This document shows, piece by piece, positions 36,021 through 48,670 of a stretch of 64,000 bases of DNA (its first letter is position 1; each line of letters opens with the position of its first letter). The notes under the pieces were generated by a model. It was not told the origin of the DNA. It did no database searches and was given only the letters and a program-made list of their open reading frames with translations. The stretch is taken from assembly GCA_030789695.1 (NCBI GenBank), contig CM061135.1, positions 108,756,301-108,820,300 of the forward strand. Reading direction: 5' to 3'. The DNA is from Scilla litardierei (taxonomy: Eukaryota; Streptophyta; Magnoliopsida; Asparagales; Asparagaceae). A program made the position numbers and the translations under genes.

Positions 36021-37665
36021 TGACGTCCCCTGGTTTTTAAAGCATGCAAAGTGCAATTTGATGGGGGGATACCTGATTTAAATATTTGTACCGCAAGCGC
36101 ACGGTGTTGTATTGTGGCTTGGTGGTCGAACACATAGAGGCGTGGTTGTACTTGTTTCTAAGAGGAACCGGTTCACCCTACGGGTAAGCTAGCCTGAACG
36201 ATCGATGGTTTGTCACGGAATATAAATACGGAGGATAAACGATATAAAAGAAAACCTAGGACTTCGGTTTCCACCATATCATGTGTTCTCGCTATTACGA
36301 CCTACTGATAGGAAAACGACCAGAATTAGGGTTTATTGGTGGGACGTTGCCTCTAAAAGTGATACCAGCGTTCCATGGGCCCGATATTCTGGTCGATGCC
36401 CAGGATGATACGCTGGACTACCCATTTCGGTCGATGGGCATTCCCATGTCCATTAACACCGACCGACTCCGGAAGCACTAAGCTCGCAACAATAACTCCC
36501 AACATCTCATCCCGCCGTTCTCACGCGCTGGGATTCAATGTCTACGCTAAGGGCGTGAGCTGTGGCTAGGGAGTCAACCGCCAAGTTTATTCCCCCTTGC
36601 CCCTACGGTCAAAGGAGATCTTTTTCCCGCCGATGACAATGAAACACCCAGCGTAACCATCTAAATTCCTAATCCCTATCGAAATCCTAGTCCTATGGAT
36701 GCATTAGGGAGAACCCACGAATGAGTTTCCACCAAAATCCCAAATTTGGGAACTACTCACAAATCATAGCTAAAAAGTGATCTAAACAAAAATCAACCAT
36801 AAAAATCATGATTAGACGATTGCAATAAAGTAGTAGCAATGCTATTAAGACTATATTAAAGTTTAACAAAGATCAGAAGACTTACAAAAACAGAAAAATT
36901 CCAGCCGTCACAAATAGAGAAAAAAGACAGAAAAATAATAGCTTTTGTTTTTGGAAACCTAGGGCAACTATATATAGAAATCGACATCACCCGATCGGTT
37001 GAAGTATCAACTGATCGGGTAAGCTGCTTCGCGCTTCAGCCGTAGGCTTCGAGAACTTCAACCGGGCGCTTGGTCTGACCGGGTGGAGCGAGCGGGTCAT
37101 CGTTTGAAGAGATTCAGCATTAGGTCAACCGATCGGTTGGAAATATCCCCAAATAGACAGAGAAGTCTATCGATTTGGCACGGTCAGTGGGTGTCGGTTG
37201 AGCTCTCTGGGTCGTTCTTTGGAAGAATCGGCTACAGATGAACCGATCGGGTGAGATGTCACCCGATCGGTTGGAATTCAGCTCCAAATTGGCCGAGAGC
37301 TCTGCTGTGTTCAACCGGTCGGTGAACCGGTTAGTTGGGCTGCACTTCGCTTCAGCTTCCATCCGGGTCGTACATGTGTGCATCACCTGATCGGTTGGCT
37401 GTGTCCAACCGATCGGGTGAGGGCTGAAAAATGGCGATCTTCATCGTTTGACCCTTTGGATCATGCGTGACTCCTCCCGTTGCTCTGGGGACTCATGATG
37501 TCTTCGTTATATGTCTTCTACATTGACAGTCTCCTGCAAATACACAAAAACACCAAAAAGTGAAAGAAAACTAAAAATCCCAAAAAAATGGGCACGTGAC
37601 GATGAAAAACAACAGAAAAACATAAAAAAGACGTGCGTGAATATATAAAATATAAACACACGTCA
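36021..37665 (-). repeat. 3' LTR of element E
   Basis: In + orientation it reads TGACGTCCC...ACACGTCA. It aligns over its length to 51465-53129, with scattered substitutions and one indel of about 20 bases in a CCGATCGG-rich segment near 37136/52580. The - strand TATA (CTATATATAG) is near 36968-36977. Inverted copies of ACCGATCGG(G/T)T form hairpins, the best at 37241-37272. Confidence 0.93.
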
Positions 37666-37704
37666 AAATCTCCCAAGCTGAACCCTTCCTCGTCCTCGAG
37701 GAAG
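37666..37704 (-). other. PPT and adjoining stem-loop of element E
   Basis: Read on the - strand, a stem-loop (37704-37685; 8-bp stem, AGGA loop) is followed by AGCTTGGGAGATTT and then the LTR start TGACGTG. The purine run is the expected plus-strand primer. The same stem-loop plus purine arrangement recurs at 38961-38997 and in element H. Confidence 0.7.
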
Positions 37705-39557
37705 ACGAGTGAGAGTAGGAGCTCGGAGGGAGAAAATAGAGAGGGAGAGAGAGAAAGAGAAGTCAAAATCCTAAATCGCCCGTCAGGGCCAACAAAATCA
37801 AACACACCACACTAAACAAGCATACGACAAAACACATCACTAAACTGAGGAAATATGAGTACAAACAAGTGTCATGGGCCCACGCGGTGAAGCGCAAGTG
37901 AGTGTGGTCACATGCTAGCAGACGATGTTACTATCTACAATGAGCAATAAAGCTCCATATACACATATCCAAGAAAAAACCCAAATATCGATTCGATTTG
38001 AAATAAGCGGTGAATATATAGCTCAAGCATGCATATGAACAGAGTAAGAATCGAAACGTATCATGCGTCAGGGACTCCACAGCTAGGGACTAGAAAATCA
38101 CCACACTATCACCTAGATAAAGCTAGAAAGTTCCTATTCCAAGTGTTTTCGAAAACGATGGAGGTTGAGAAGATGTGGAGTAGAACACTCGATGCAAATT
38201 CTCGCATTCCCTTTATTCTCGGTAGGTAGGAAAATATTCACACAGGATTTTTTTTGGGTTTTGGATATATGTATTGTTTTTGGATTTTTGGCTATACATA
38301 TATATATTTTTTTCTTTCCTCTTTTCTTTTCTTTTTGGGTTTTTCTTTTATATTTTTTTTGGATTTTTGGATTTTGGGTATGTACATGTGTACTCTCCCA
38401 AGTGGGAGAACGGTACACGACGAGGGGATTTGCACCAAGTAAAATAAAAAAGAAATCGGATTCTAGACACTTGGGCAAGGGAGATTTTCTTCGCTAATCA
38501 GAGCATAGGCTAAATGGGTTATCCTAGTCCTAACTGTGGAATCCCGACACATGCAAAATGAAGTATACGATATAAATATAGCATGCATATAGAAGCAGAC
38601 AAAAGAAGCAAATACCGCATATTCAAATCGAAGCATGATAATCTAGGTGTCATCCCAGGACAGGTATATAAATCAAAATCACAAGGTAGAAGCACACTGT
38701 AAGCTAGACACGACACACGACTCACACAAAAGCAAAATGGACCCACGATGCATGAAATGCAAGAGGACTCAGCTTCCTAGGGTTAGTGAATGTGATTATC
38801 GAAGCCATGCTAGGTGTGTGTGTGTGATTCTGTGGCAATTCAACATAGGGGGTCATCTCTAGGAGAGAGAGAGGAGAAAAAGGAAAGAAAGAAAAAGAAA
38901 AACACGGTGAAAACGACTCAAAAAAGAAGAAAAAGACACAAAACGACGCATGAAGTGCGACTCCCTCAAGCTGAAACTTGCATTGTCCTCAATGCAATAA
39001 AAGTAAATACGGGAGGGCAATAAAAATGGGTGGAAAATACGCACCGACACAAAGAGAATAAAAAACGAGAAAACACACATACGAAACTAAAAAATAAAGA
39101 AAGAGGAAAAAGAAAAGTGGTAAATAAAAGATAGAAAATCACACCATACGACATATATAAACAAACACACCATACAAAAAACATGACATCACACATAAAA
39201 ATCGACTTCCCCCCAAGCTGGACATGATAGTGCTAGCAATAAGATATGATCGTGAAGATGCAGGAATATGCAAGGGGGAAGATCGAAGAAGAAAAAGGAA
39301 AAGAAATAAAAAAGCAGGAGAGGAATCGTCCTCGTCCTCCTCGGCAAAAGATGGAGGGGTGCGGAGGGGAGAGGTGGGGGGTGTGCGGAGAAGTGGGGAG
39401 GGGGTGCAGGATGTGTGTGGATGGGTGTGGAAGTGTGGACAATGGGTGGTGTGGTGGTGATGATGGTGAGTGGTAAGGAAATGGAGACCAGTGCGGTGGT
39501 AGATGGGGTAGATACGGCGACGGGAGAGGATGGTGGGGGAAGTGATCGCGAACGCAC
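37705..39557. other. Non-coding 3' internal region of element E, with internal PPT-like module
   Basis: This is purine/pyrimidine-biased sequence between the ATHILA ORF and the LTR. At 38961-38997 a second stem-loop (TTGCATTG stem, TCCT loop on the + strand) lies beside CTCCCTCAAGCTG. At 39207-39222 a third CCCCCCCAAGCTGG run has no clear stem. The open frames here (for example 39189-39557, 38165-38497) are low-complexity. Confidence 0.6.
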
Positions 39558-40286
39558 CTACAATTTCTTACGGCGCACGGATGGGGTGACGGAAGTGGAG
39601 GGTGGTGGATCTGTGGGATCGATGGAAGTGGTCATGAGTGGAGGTGAAGTGGCAAGAATGGAAACAGTGGTGGTGGGAGGGGATGGTCGCCCAGGGGGTG
39701 ATGGGTGTGGTGATGAATGTGATGGGGGAGGTGAAGATCGTGGCGAGGTGGGAGGAATGGGTGGAGGTGGACCAAAAATGTGAGTGAGGTGGCGGAGAAT
39801 GGTGGACACGTTCCTCTCTAGTGCGAGGAAACGTGTGTGAGAGAAGATAGAAGAGGATGGGTCCGAGGGGGCAGAGGACGAAGCACGAGCACGCAGTGAA
39901 GCTAGCTCAGTCTCGAGAGCGAGGCGAGAGGAGGCAACACGGAGAACGAAAGAAGTAGAGGCTGGACGGGAAGTGGAAGTGGTGCCAGTGGCAGTGGTCA
40001 TGCCGGTACCAGAGGCTAGGCCTAAGAAGGCCTCAGTCAGAGCCTCAGAAGTGATAGGGCTAGAAGCCGGGGTGGTATGACTGGGGCCAGCCCCGGAGTC
40101 TCCTCGGGACGCATGGATATCCTGCTCACCTAAGTGGGCGACAGGGGGAGGTGATCTGCGTGTGCCCAGGGGAAGGAATGGAAGACGTAACCCCCCAGAA
40201 AATCGGGGTCGGGAGGGAATGTCCAATCTGCCACTAGAACGATAGTCATACGAGTGGGGTTGGGCAGAATGGTATAAGGAGCAGGG
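39558..40286 (-). pseudogene. ATHILA ORF of element E, C-terminal part
   Basis: The open frame on the - strand continues the ATHILA ORF past the inserted copia element. It is Pro/Ser/Thr-rich (many SSP and PPP runs) with RLTPCSLYHSAQPHSYDYR near the junction. This region is downstream of pol in Athila elements and has been discussed as env-like, but no signal peptide or membrane segment stands out here. It ends at about 39558. Confidence 0.55.
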
Positions 40287-41966
40287 TGTTAGACGCAACG
40301 ATCTAGGATCTTTGGTTTGATGATGACAAACGTGTGCGAACTATTTAACGTGTGTGCTAAGTGTGTTTCAGAAATGGCAAAGTGGTAAATTCTCAAAGTG
40401 ATGACTTAGTCAACCGGTCGAGAAATTGCTATCCACACAGCTAATGGACTTGGTAAAAGTGCTATACACAAAGTGATTTGACTTGGTCAATATGGAGAGA
40501 GATGGAATCTATTTGAGATTTGGTCAAATCAATTAGAGGGATGTGCTCAAATCCTATTCCAATTCCATCCTATATTCAAATCCCTAATTCCCTAACTTCA
40601 TGGGATTCTCTTTTGCCAAAATACAAGACTCATGCCATAATCCTCATAGATAAAAACCCTAAGGGAAGCCGCATCAAAAAAATCCCTAAGAGAGCCTACA
40701 CACCTTTGTTTTTTTTGGAACAAATTTTTTAAGAACATGCCGAAATTGGGGGGATAGCTGAAAAAAATCAAGAGAGAGGGCTGACATTTTTAAAAGAGCA
40801 GGCACATCATGTTTTTTTCACACTGAGAAATTCTTAGCAGCCGACCAAAATTTTTGTCAAGCATAGACTTTTAAAAAATTTCCAAGGCTGCCTCAATTTT
40901 TCCAAGCAATCTCCAAGAGCAGGCTTCTTCATCAAAATAAATTCCAAAGCTCTTCAATTATTTATCATCTATTTCGAATCCCAAGAGCATCAGGAGTCGA
41001 CCTCTTCTTCAAAGATAATTCCTCAAGAGACACACGCAACTCTTGGGAGAGGCAGCCGAAGTTCTTGGGAGATGGGTTCTTCGTTATTTTTTAAAGGACT
41101 TCCGTAAGAATTGAGAAGGCCGCACAAAAGTCGAATCAAAGGTAAGAGCTTTTTAAATTAATTATTAAGAGAATAATTCTGTGTTCCCCTTTTTATTTGC
41201 AGGGATACAAAGCACATATCATGGCCGGTCAAAAGAGAGGCAATTAAAGTCTGTGCATTGCAAGGCAACGAAAATTTGTGTTGCATCTCAATTCAATTTG
41301 CTGCATCAACGAAAATCTGTGCTGCCGAAAATCCTTTGCTAGGCCTGCAATGCCATATCAATTCAAAGGCAAGGCACCATCTTGCTAGGAGCGAGGAGAT
41401 CGCAACTTGAGTTACGAAGAGAGAGGAGACATCTACATCTACGTCAGACAAGATCTGACTTGTGCTTATTGATGAAGACATCGCCACTACACGAACTGAG
41501 CCTTCTAAACTCTGTTCTTTATTATTTTGTGTAGTTGTTGTGTTAGATCTTCGTAGGGAAAACTTTACCATCTTTGGGGACTATTTTGGGACTTGTCTGG
41601 TTGGGGCTAGACAAGTGGGACCCAGCTAGTTTGGGACTAGCTGGTAGAAAGCATTACTAGTATTGATAGTGAGAGAAAACACAGTAAGTGGGATACTGAG
41701 AGCCTGGAGAGTGTAGAGACGTAGAGGTGCTCTGAGCGTGCTCTAACTTGTGGTTTTGTACCTATTGCACTATTCAGTACTAGTATCTGCTTTGGGGGCT
41801 GGAGTAGGTCGTTGGGGCGACCGAACCATGGTAAATCTGCTATGTACTCTGTGTCTGCATTTTATTTACTCTGATGCTGCTATAACTGCATGAGTTTGTT
41901 CGTGGGTTACACGAATTATTTTATAAGCCTATTCACCCCCCTCTAGGCTAGGATCTAGATCAAACA
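40287..41966 (+). repeat. 5' LTR of copia element F
   Basis: This is a 1680-bp LTR paired with 45154-46819. Two hairpins stand out: CTTGTCT...AGACAAG (41592-41615) and CCAGCTAGT...ACTAGCTGG (41622-41644). Both are kept in the other LTR. A TATA-like ATAAAAACCCTAAGGG is near 40650-40665. Confidence 0.95.
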
Positions 41967-41968
41967 AG

Positions 41969-41980
41969 TGGTATCAGAGC
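41969..41980 (+). other. Primer-binding site, tRNA-iMet (TGGTATCAGAGC)
   Basis: An exact match to the standard plant initiator-Met PBS, two bases after the LTR end. Confidence 0.97.
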
Positions 41981-42009
41981 ATGTTTTAGGATCTAGCCTA
42001 GGATTGACC

Positions 42010-43860
42010 ATGGATCACATTGATAGTGCTTTTGCAGAGGGTCAGTCTGTTTCACGTCCCCTAGGTTTAATGGAGGTAATTATGCTTATTGGAAAAATCG
42101 AATGAAAATCTACCTTATTTCTGTTGATTATAAAGTTTGGCAAATAATTGAAAAAGGATATAAACTGACTGTTATTAAAGTAGACAGTGTTGAGATTGAA
42201 AAACCAAATGACAAATGGGATGATAATGATTGGAAATCTTATTCTCTAAATGCTAAAGCTATGAATGCTCTCATTTGTGCACTTGATAAATCTGAATATA
42301 ATAGAATCTCACATTGTTTAACTGCGCAGGAAATATGGCATACATTAGAGGTGGCGTACGAGGGAACGTCACAGGTGAAGGAGTCTAGACTTGCACTTCT
42401 GAGCACAGAGTACGAGGGATTTCGCATGCTACCATCAGAGACTATATCAGAGATGTTTGCAAGGTTCACCAACATCGTCTACAAGTCTAGCTCGCTCGGT
42501 AAGCCATATTCTAGTCTTGAACAGGTGAGAAAATTATTAAGAGCACTGCCAAGCTCTTTCAGACCTAAAGTCACTGCCATCCAAGAAGTGAAGGATTTAT
42601 CACAGATGAGGGTGGAGGACTTAATAGGTAATCTAATGTCTCACGAGCTTGAATTGCAAAATATTGATGAAAGAGAGAAACCTGAGGAAAAGGAGAAAGC
42701 TACAAAGCCACTTGCTCTGAAAGCTGGTGAAAGTGAAGATGATGATGAGGACATAGCGCTAATGGTCAGAAATTTCAGAAAGTATGTCCAGACCAAGCAA
42801 GGAAGAACAGAAATGGCATCCAGGTTTAATCGCTCTAACTTTTTTCAGTCTTCTAAGAAAACTTATGATCAAAATGCTACTAATAGAATGACTTGTTTTA
42901 AATACAAGAAAAGAGGACATGAATGAGGGATTGCCCACATGAGACAGCTCAGGTCACTAAAGAAAAAGGAAAATACAAGGTGCTAACTTGGGATATGGAC
43001 AGCAAAGCTGAGAGTGAGGAGGATGATCATGTTGCCATCTCATTCCTGGCATTGATGGGAATACACGATGAGGTAATTTCTGGTAGTAAAGCTGAACTAC
43101 TTACTCTTTGTAAAGAAATGCAAGATAAAATAGTAGAGCTTGAGTCCACTATAGATGATTATCAAAATGAGAACTTTGAAATGCAACAATCTGAATATGA
43201 TATGTCTAATGAGATTGAAAATTGAAAATTGAAATTGTTGCTCGTGACTCTACTATTGATATATTGAAAAAGGAAAAATCAAGCTTTAATGATGAAGTAC
43301 CTTGTCTCTCTTGCCCTTCCTTGTTGAATAATATTAGCATGCTTAAACTTGATTTGATTAAGCTCGAAACTGAAAAAGACTATGTGATTAGAGAGCTTAA
43401 TGATAAATTGGACATGTTGGATAATGACTTTAAAATAAAAATGATTGAATTTGAAAAGAAGGAAGAGAAAAACAAGAGAGCTTTTATAAGTAAATGTACT
43501 TTGCTTGTGGATGAAAATAAATTGTTAAAATCTAAAGTTTCTAATCTTGAATTAGCCATTAAGAAATTCTCTATGGGAAAACAATCGTTGGATACCATTT
43601 TAGAGAATCAATTGTATGGCAATAATAAAAGGGGGCTTGGATTTGGTTTGAAAAACGTAGCCAAAATTCAAGAAATTTCACAATGTACCCTCTATTGCAA
43701 AGAACATATATGCAAAGTGCTTTACTTGTGATAGTGTAGGCCACACATCATATTATTGTAAATTTAGGAACACAAATATCAAGTTTAAACAAGTGTGGGA
43801 TCCTAAAACAATAATGGCTAACACTAGTGGACCTTGTTGGATTCCAAGGTCACACTTAAA
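42010..43860 (+). pseudogene. gag: gag of copia element F, broken
   Basis: The ATG at 42010 starts MDHIDSAF. A 1-base shift near 42057-42062 moves to the frame with NYAYWKNRMKIYL (42075-42115), the start of a copia gag (DUF4219/UBN2 type). That frame runs to 42926 and includes the ALPSSFRPKV segment. A first zinc knuckle (CFKYKKRGH, near 42895) has Tyr in place of its second Cys and a further frameshift. Then come an acidic segment (42923-43225) and a Lys/Glu/Leu-rich coiled coil (43222-43620) ending SLDTILENQLYG. A second CCHC knuckle, CFTCDSVGHTSYYC, lies at 43718-43759 in yet another frame. Gag would form the particle shell; in this copy at least four frame breaks prevent it. Confidence 0.85.
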
Positions 43861-45140
43861 ACCTTTCATGTAGGTGAGGTGGAGATTTGGCGAGGAATAA
43901 TAAATTGGAAGCTTCATTCTTTTAGCTCCTTAGCCAAATAGTGACGAGAAGGTATAATTTTTATCCCTCTTTGCATTTCATTGCATACCTTCATAAATTG
44001 TTTTGTGTGCTTGATTTATTTTTGTTTGTTATGCTTGTTTGCATGATTTTTTTATGTTTTTATTTCTGAAAAAAAGAATTTTTTTAAAAAAAGGCTTAAA
44101 AGAATACCCTTTATGATTTATCTTAAGTGGTATTGTATGAATGTTTTAATCTATCCCTTGTAGAAGTTAATTCATTATTGTTGTAGCTACATGAACATGT
44201 TATTCTCTTTTTAGTAGCCATGACATGTCTCGTAAATTTCGAATTTGACTTCTACACCTACATTTGCACTTTCACGATAATTGACTTTTTAGTGATTTTG
44301 GAGATTCTTTTGAAGAATAATGGAAAGTGAATGTAGGAATGATTAATTTCTGAATTTTCTAAGGGATATGAAGTGTTTAGCCATGAATTAAAATTGAGCA
44401 CAAAAGAATTGAAAAAATATATATTTGCTCCGTATTAAAAATGGATACACTTCATGGCTAATACACAACCCACGAGTATCCAACTTATGCTACATGGGTA
44501 ATCATTAGTGTTGGTGTATATAACTCGTCAAGCAATGCCACCCCACATTTAAAAGTCCTTTTAGGCCATGTTTTGGGGTTCGGTTAATTGAACTCATCTT
44601 TGATGAGGTGGGAAAAATCAACCCTCGTGATAATCAAGAAAAATTGGAAAATGTGGATTGATTTGGTTGATTTTCTGAAATTGAATCTCCTCTTGTACTT
44701 TATTGTCTATATCACTACACTTACACTAAGGTGGAGAAGTCTTGTTATGAAATCCTATGAGTTTGGATTGTCTATTTTTTGGAAAACTCATTCAAATTGC
44801 ACGCTACATTTAATAATGGTTTATTTTTTCATGGAATACTTTTGTGACTTCATTCATCCACTTTTGGTGATTACAAAGGGGGAGAAAGAAAAGAAAGATT
44901 TGACAGATATTATTTGTTGAAGGGGAGATTTGATGTCGGTATTATTTATTGAAGGGGAGCATGAAACATAATGTTGAAGGGGGAGCTTGAGAAAAGGGGG
45001 AGCATGCTTTTATATTTACTAATTGTTGTGCATGATTTGTAATGCTTGAATGACTCATCCATACATCATATATCATACACCCTTCAACAAACTTCACACA
45101 CCCATCTATTGCTCAAATCTTTTATAGGTTTGTCATCACC
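43861..45140. other. Non-coding 3' internal region of copia element F
   Basis: This is where pol should be. I find no protease, integrase or RT motif in any frame. The sequence is AT-rich with several GGGGGAG runs from 44880 on, leading into the PPT. Confidence 0.7.
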
Positions 45141-45153
45141 AAAAGGGGGAGAT
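45141..45153 (+). other. Polypurine tract of copia element F
   Basis: AAAAGGGGGAGAT lies directly before the 3' LTR. Confidence 0.92.
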
Positions 45154-46819
45154 TGTTGGACGCAACGATCTAGGATCTTTGGTTTGATGATGACAAACAT
45201 GTGCGAACTATTTAACGTGTGTGTGAAGTGTGTTTCAGGAATGGCAAAGCGGTAAATTCTCAAAGTGATGACTTCGTCAACCGGTGGAGAAATTGCTATC
45301 CACACAGCTAATGGACTTGGTCAAAGTGCTATACACAAAGTGATTTGACTTGGTCAGTATGGAGAGAGATGGAATCTATTTGAGATTTGGTCAAATCAAT
45401 TAGAGGGATGTGCTCAAATCCTATTCCAATTCCATCCTATATTCAAATCCCTAATTCCCTAACTTCATGGGATTCTCTCTTGCCGAAATACAAGACCCAT
45501 GCCATAATCCTCATAGATAAAACCCCTAAGGGAAGCCGCATCAAAAAAAATCCCTAAGAGAGCCTGCGCACCTTTGTTTTTTTGGAACAAATTTTTTAAG
45601 AACATGCCGAAATTGGGGGGATAGCTGAAAAAAATCAAGAGAGAGGGCCACATTCTTTAAAAGAGCAGGCGCATCATGTTTTCTTTCACACTGAGAAATT
45701 CTTAGCAGCCGGCCAAAATTTTTGTCAAGCATAGACCTTTAAAAAATTCCCAAGGCTGCCTCAATTTTTCCAAGCAATCTCCAAGAGCCGGCTTCTTCAT
45801 CAAAATAAATTCCAAAGCTCTTCAATTATTTTTCATCTATTTCGAATCCCAAGAGCATCAGGAGCTGGCCTCTTCTTCAAAGATAATTCCTCAAGAGGCA
45901 CATGCAACTCTTGGGAGAGGCAGCCGAAGTTCTAAGGAGATGGGTTCTTCGTAATTTTTTTAAAGGACTTGCGTAAGAATTGAGAAGGCCGCACAAAAGC
46001 CAAATCAAAGGTAAGAGCTTTTTAAATTAATTGTTAAGAGAATAATTCTGTGTTCCCCTTTTTATTTGCAGGGATACAAAGCACATATCATGGCCTGTCA
46101 AAAGAAAGGCAATTAAAGTCTGTGTGTTGCAAGGCAACGAAAATTTGTGTTGCGTCTCAATTCAAGTTGCTGCATCAACGAAAATTCGTGCTGCCGAAAA
46201 TCCTTTGCTAGACCTGCAATGCCATATCAATTCAACGGCAAGGCACCATCTTGCTAGGAGCGAGGAGATCGCAACTTGAGTTGCGAAGAGAGAGGAGACA
46301 TCTACATCTACGTCAGACGAGATCTGACCTGTGCTGATTGATGAAGACATCACCGCTACACGAACTGAGCCTTCTAAACTCTGTTCTTTATTATTTTGTG
46401 TAGTTATTGTGTTAGATCTTCGTAGGGGATACTTTACCATCTTTGGGGACTATTTTGGGACTTGTCTGGTTGGGGCTAGACAAGTGTGACCCAGCTAGTT
46501 TGGGACTAGCTGGTAGAAAGCGTTACTAGTATTGATAGTGAGAGAATCTGCGAGCCTGGAGAGTGTAGAGACGTAGAGGGTGCTCTGAGCGTGTTCTAAC
46601 TTGTGGGTTTGTACCTATTGCACTATTCAATACTAGTATCTGCTTTGGGGGCTGGAGTAGGTCGTTGGGACGACCGAACCCGGGTAAATCTGCTGTGTAC
46701 TCTGTGTCTGCATTTTATTTACTATGCTGCTGCTATAACTGCATGAGTTTGTTCGTGGGTTGCACGAATTATTTTATAAGCCTATTCACCCCCCTCTAGG
46801 CTAGGATCCAGATCCAACA
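45154..46819 (+). repeat. 3' LTR of copia element F
   Basis: A 1666-bp copy of the 5' LTR, with scattered substitutions and small indels. Both hairpins are conserved (about 46461-46484 and 46491-46513). Confidence 0.95.
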
Positions 46820-47741
46820 CGGGGGGGTGTCCGTAGTAAAAAGTGAAACGAGTGTCGGGGCGGGGCTTGATCATGTGTATATGCCGCAGGACATCAAGAT
46901 CTATATGTGTGGGTCCTGGGGCAGAAGGAAAATCTCTGGGGATGACGACATTGTACTGGGGATATGAAGCTATGATGGTGATGAGGCCCCCACAATAGTA
47001 TTTGCCCTTGCCGGCGCGACTAATCTCTTGTAACTTTTGAATAAGCAAGCACCATCATGAATAAGGATGCGAGGGGCCTCGAAGGCGATCCCGTCATCAC
47101 CACGAATAAAATCAAATGTCATGGCCCACAAAATGAAAAGATCAGGGATAGTCACGGTCATGGACTCATCCCTGGGGAAGAATGTATAAGATATGATTCG
47201 GTGGGCCAAACAAAATATGGGTTGAATGATGGAGGAGACCTTGGCCTTACCTCGAGGATAATGATCGTGTATGGTGATGCGAAACCAAAATTGATCGACG
47301 TCGAAGTCCGAGTGATATCTGTAGGGACGGATAGTATCGCCCTCTAGAATGGGGAATCCAAAGCTAACATCCTAAGTGGGCAAAGATGGTCTCGACTTCG
47401 GAGAAAACTTCGAGATAGATAAGCGTTTGTGCATGTGCAAACTTGGTGGAGAGGTGCGAACGTGTGTCAAGTCTATGATAAAAATCTTTTTGTTCAAGAC
47501 TCAGAAAACGGTAACCACGCGGGCCCAACAGTGGGTCCTCAGGAGGAATGATAGGTAGGGGTTGGGGCTGTATAGGCCATGTAGGAGGAGGACGTGAGAT
47601 GGGTGGACGTGTAGACTTCTGTCTCTTGCGAGAGGGCTCCTCCTCATGCATGATAGCCTTACCCTTATCTGTTTCCCTAGCCATGATAGTGTGTGATGCA
47701 AGTGAATGCAAGATATGATGAATGCACACAAACAATGGCAA
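46820..47741 (-). pseudogene. ATHILA ORF of element E, N-terminal part
   Basis: The frame starts at the ATG near 47696 (MARETDKGKAIMHEEEPSRK), a basic/acidic start typical of this ORF. Three overlapping open segments (47741-47364, 47209-46970, 47048-46820) carry FFPRDESMTVTIPDLFILWA and GKYYCGGLITIIASY, which match the ATHILA ORF-1 family pattern. Frame changes between them show decay. The ORF is then cut by the copia insertion and resumes at 40286. Its role in Athila elements is not established. Confidence 0.65.
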
Positions 47742-48605
47742 TTGAGCAAGAATATAGTATTAGGGAAAAATTGAAAATTGAGCTAAGGAGCGAAGTTACC
47801 CAGAAGGGTAGTCAATCCTTGCTCGCAAATCACCCAACGATGTGTAATTGGTGGGAGTGTGAAGCCGCGGCTCGTCTCTTCAATAATTTTTTTCGAAATA
47901 GGGGGTGGTCGGGCAAAAATTAGGGTTTGGATGGGGATGAAAGAGAGATAGGGATTGATGGAGAGAAGGAAGGAGGAAGTGGAGAGATCGATTGAGGGGG
48001 ATTGGTGGTCGGTTGAGGGAAGAACGTGGCCGGTGTGGGCTTGGAGAAGTCGAAATGACAGAGGAGAAATCGAAGTCGGGTGAAGAAAATGAGTCGGGTG
48101 AAACGGGGGGTATTTATAGGGTTTTAGGCCAACCGATCGGGTGAGATCTCACCCGATCGGTTTAGCAAATTTTCGAAAAATTTGTTAAAATGTGGCTATA
48201 GGCGAACCGATTGGTTGAGATTTCAATCGATTGGTTGGCCGCTTCATGATTTTTCCCAATGTTCTGTGCAATTCACCCGGACGGCCACACGACCACTGCT
48301 TCTACCAACCGATCGGTTGATTTAATCGCAAAAAAATCCGAGAATTCACCTCGTCTCACACGATCTGCCACCCAGTCTATGCTTATTCCACCTGCCTGAT
48401 TCGCTGAAGAACAGATATAGGCCATTGTCTGATACGACCCACCCGATCGGTTGAGGGGTCAACTGATCGGTTGGGGGCTTGTTTCCTGCAAAAGTTCACA
48501 AATAGCCTAAATCCCTCGACAAATGTTCCTGTGGCTAAATTTATTCAACAAAATAAGAAAAATAAACTTAAAAATAAACCTAAAAACAAAGATGAGGGTT
48601 TAGAA
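47742..48605. other. Non-coding spacer of element E with CCGATCGG hairpins
   Basis: This spacer separates the protease end from the ATHILA ORF. It has several copies of AACCGATCGG in inverted pairs. The best is a perfect 32-base palindrome at 48131-48162, and a diverged pair is at 48202-48238. The same motif fills the LTRs of this element. No gene is supported. Confidence 0.7.
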
Positions 48606-48660
48606 CGTGGGTTGCCTCCCACGAAGCGCTATTGTTTAACGTCGTTTGCTCGACGCCCAA
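48606..48660 (-). other. Conserved Athila/Tat motif GTGGGAGGCAACCCAC
   Basis: On the - strand the order is CGTCGAGCAAACGACGTTAA, CAATAGCGCTT, then CGTGGGAGGCAACCCACG, which can pair as a 6-bp stem (48606-48623). I recall this block as a common marker between pol and the downstream ORF of Athila-type elements. Here it follows the protease directly, which shows where pol has been lost. Confidence 0.7.
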
Positions 48661-48670
48661 TAGATGATTT

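Larger units (their letters stand above)
40287..46819 (+). mobile_element. Gag-only copia element F (SIRE/Maximus-like), inside element E
   Basis: The two LTRs (40287-41966 and 45154-46819) both start TGTT(A/G)GACGCAACG and end AACA. The flanks are CAGGG (40282-40286) and CGGGG (46820-46824), a TSD with one mismatch. An initiator-Met PBS follows the first LTR and a purine tract (AAAAGGGGGAGAT) precedes the second. The internal 3.2 kb holds only gag. Protease, integrase, RT and RNase H are absent, so it is non-autonomous. The zinc-knuckle and coiled-coil order resembles SIRE/Maximus gag. Confidence 0.9.

Noticed and set aside
39189..39783. Pro/Ser/His-rich and Gly/Val-rich frames in element E
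   Set aside because: Low-complexity sequence read in several frames; only the - strand frame at 39558-40286 continues the ATHILA ORF across the copia insertion.
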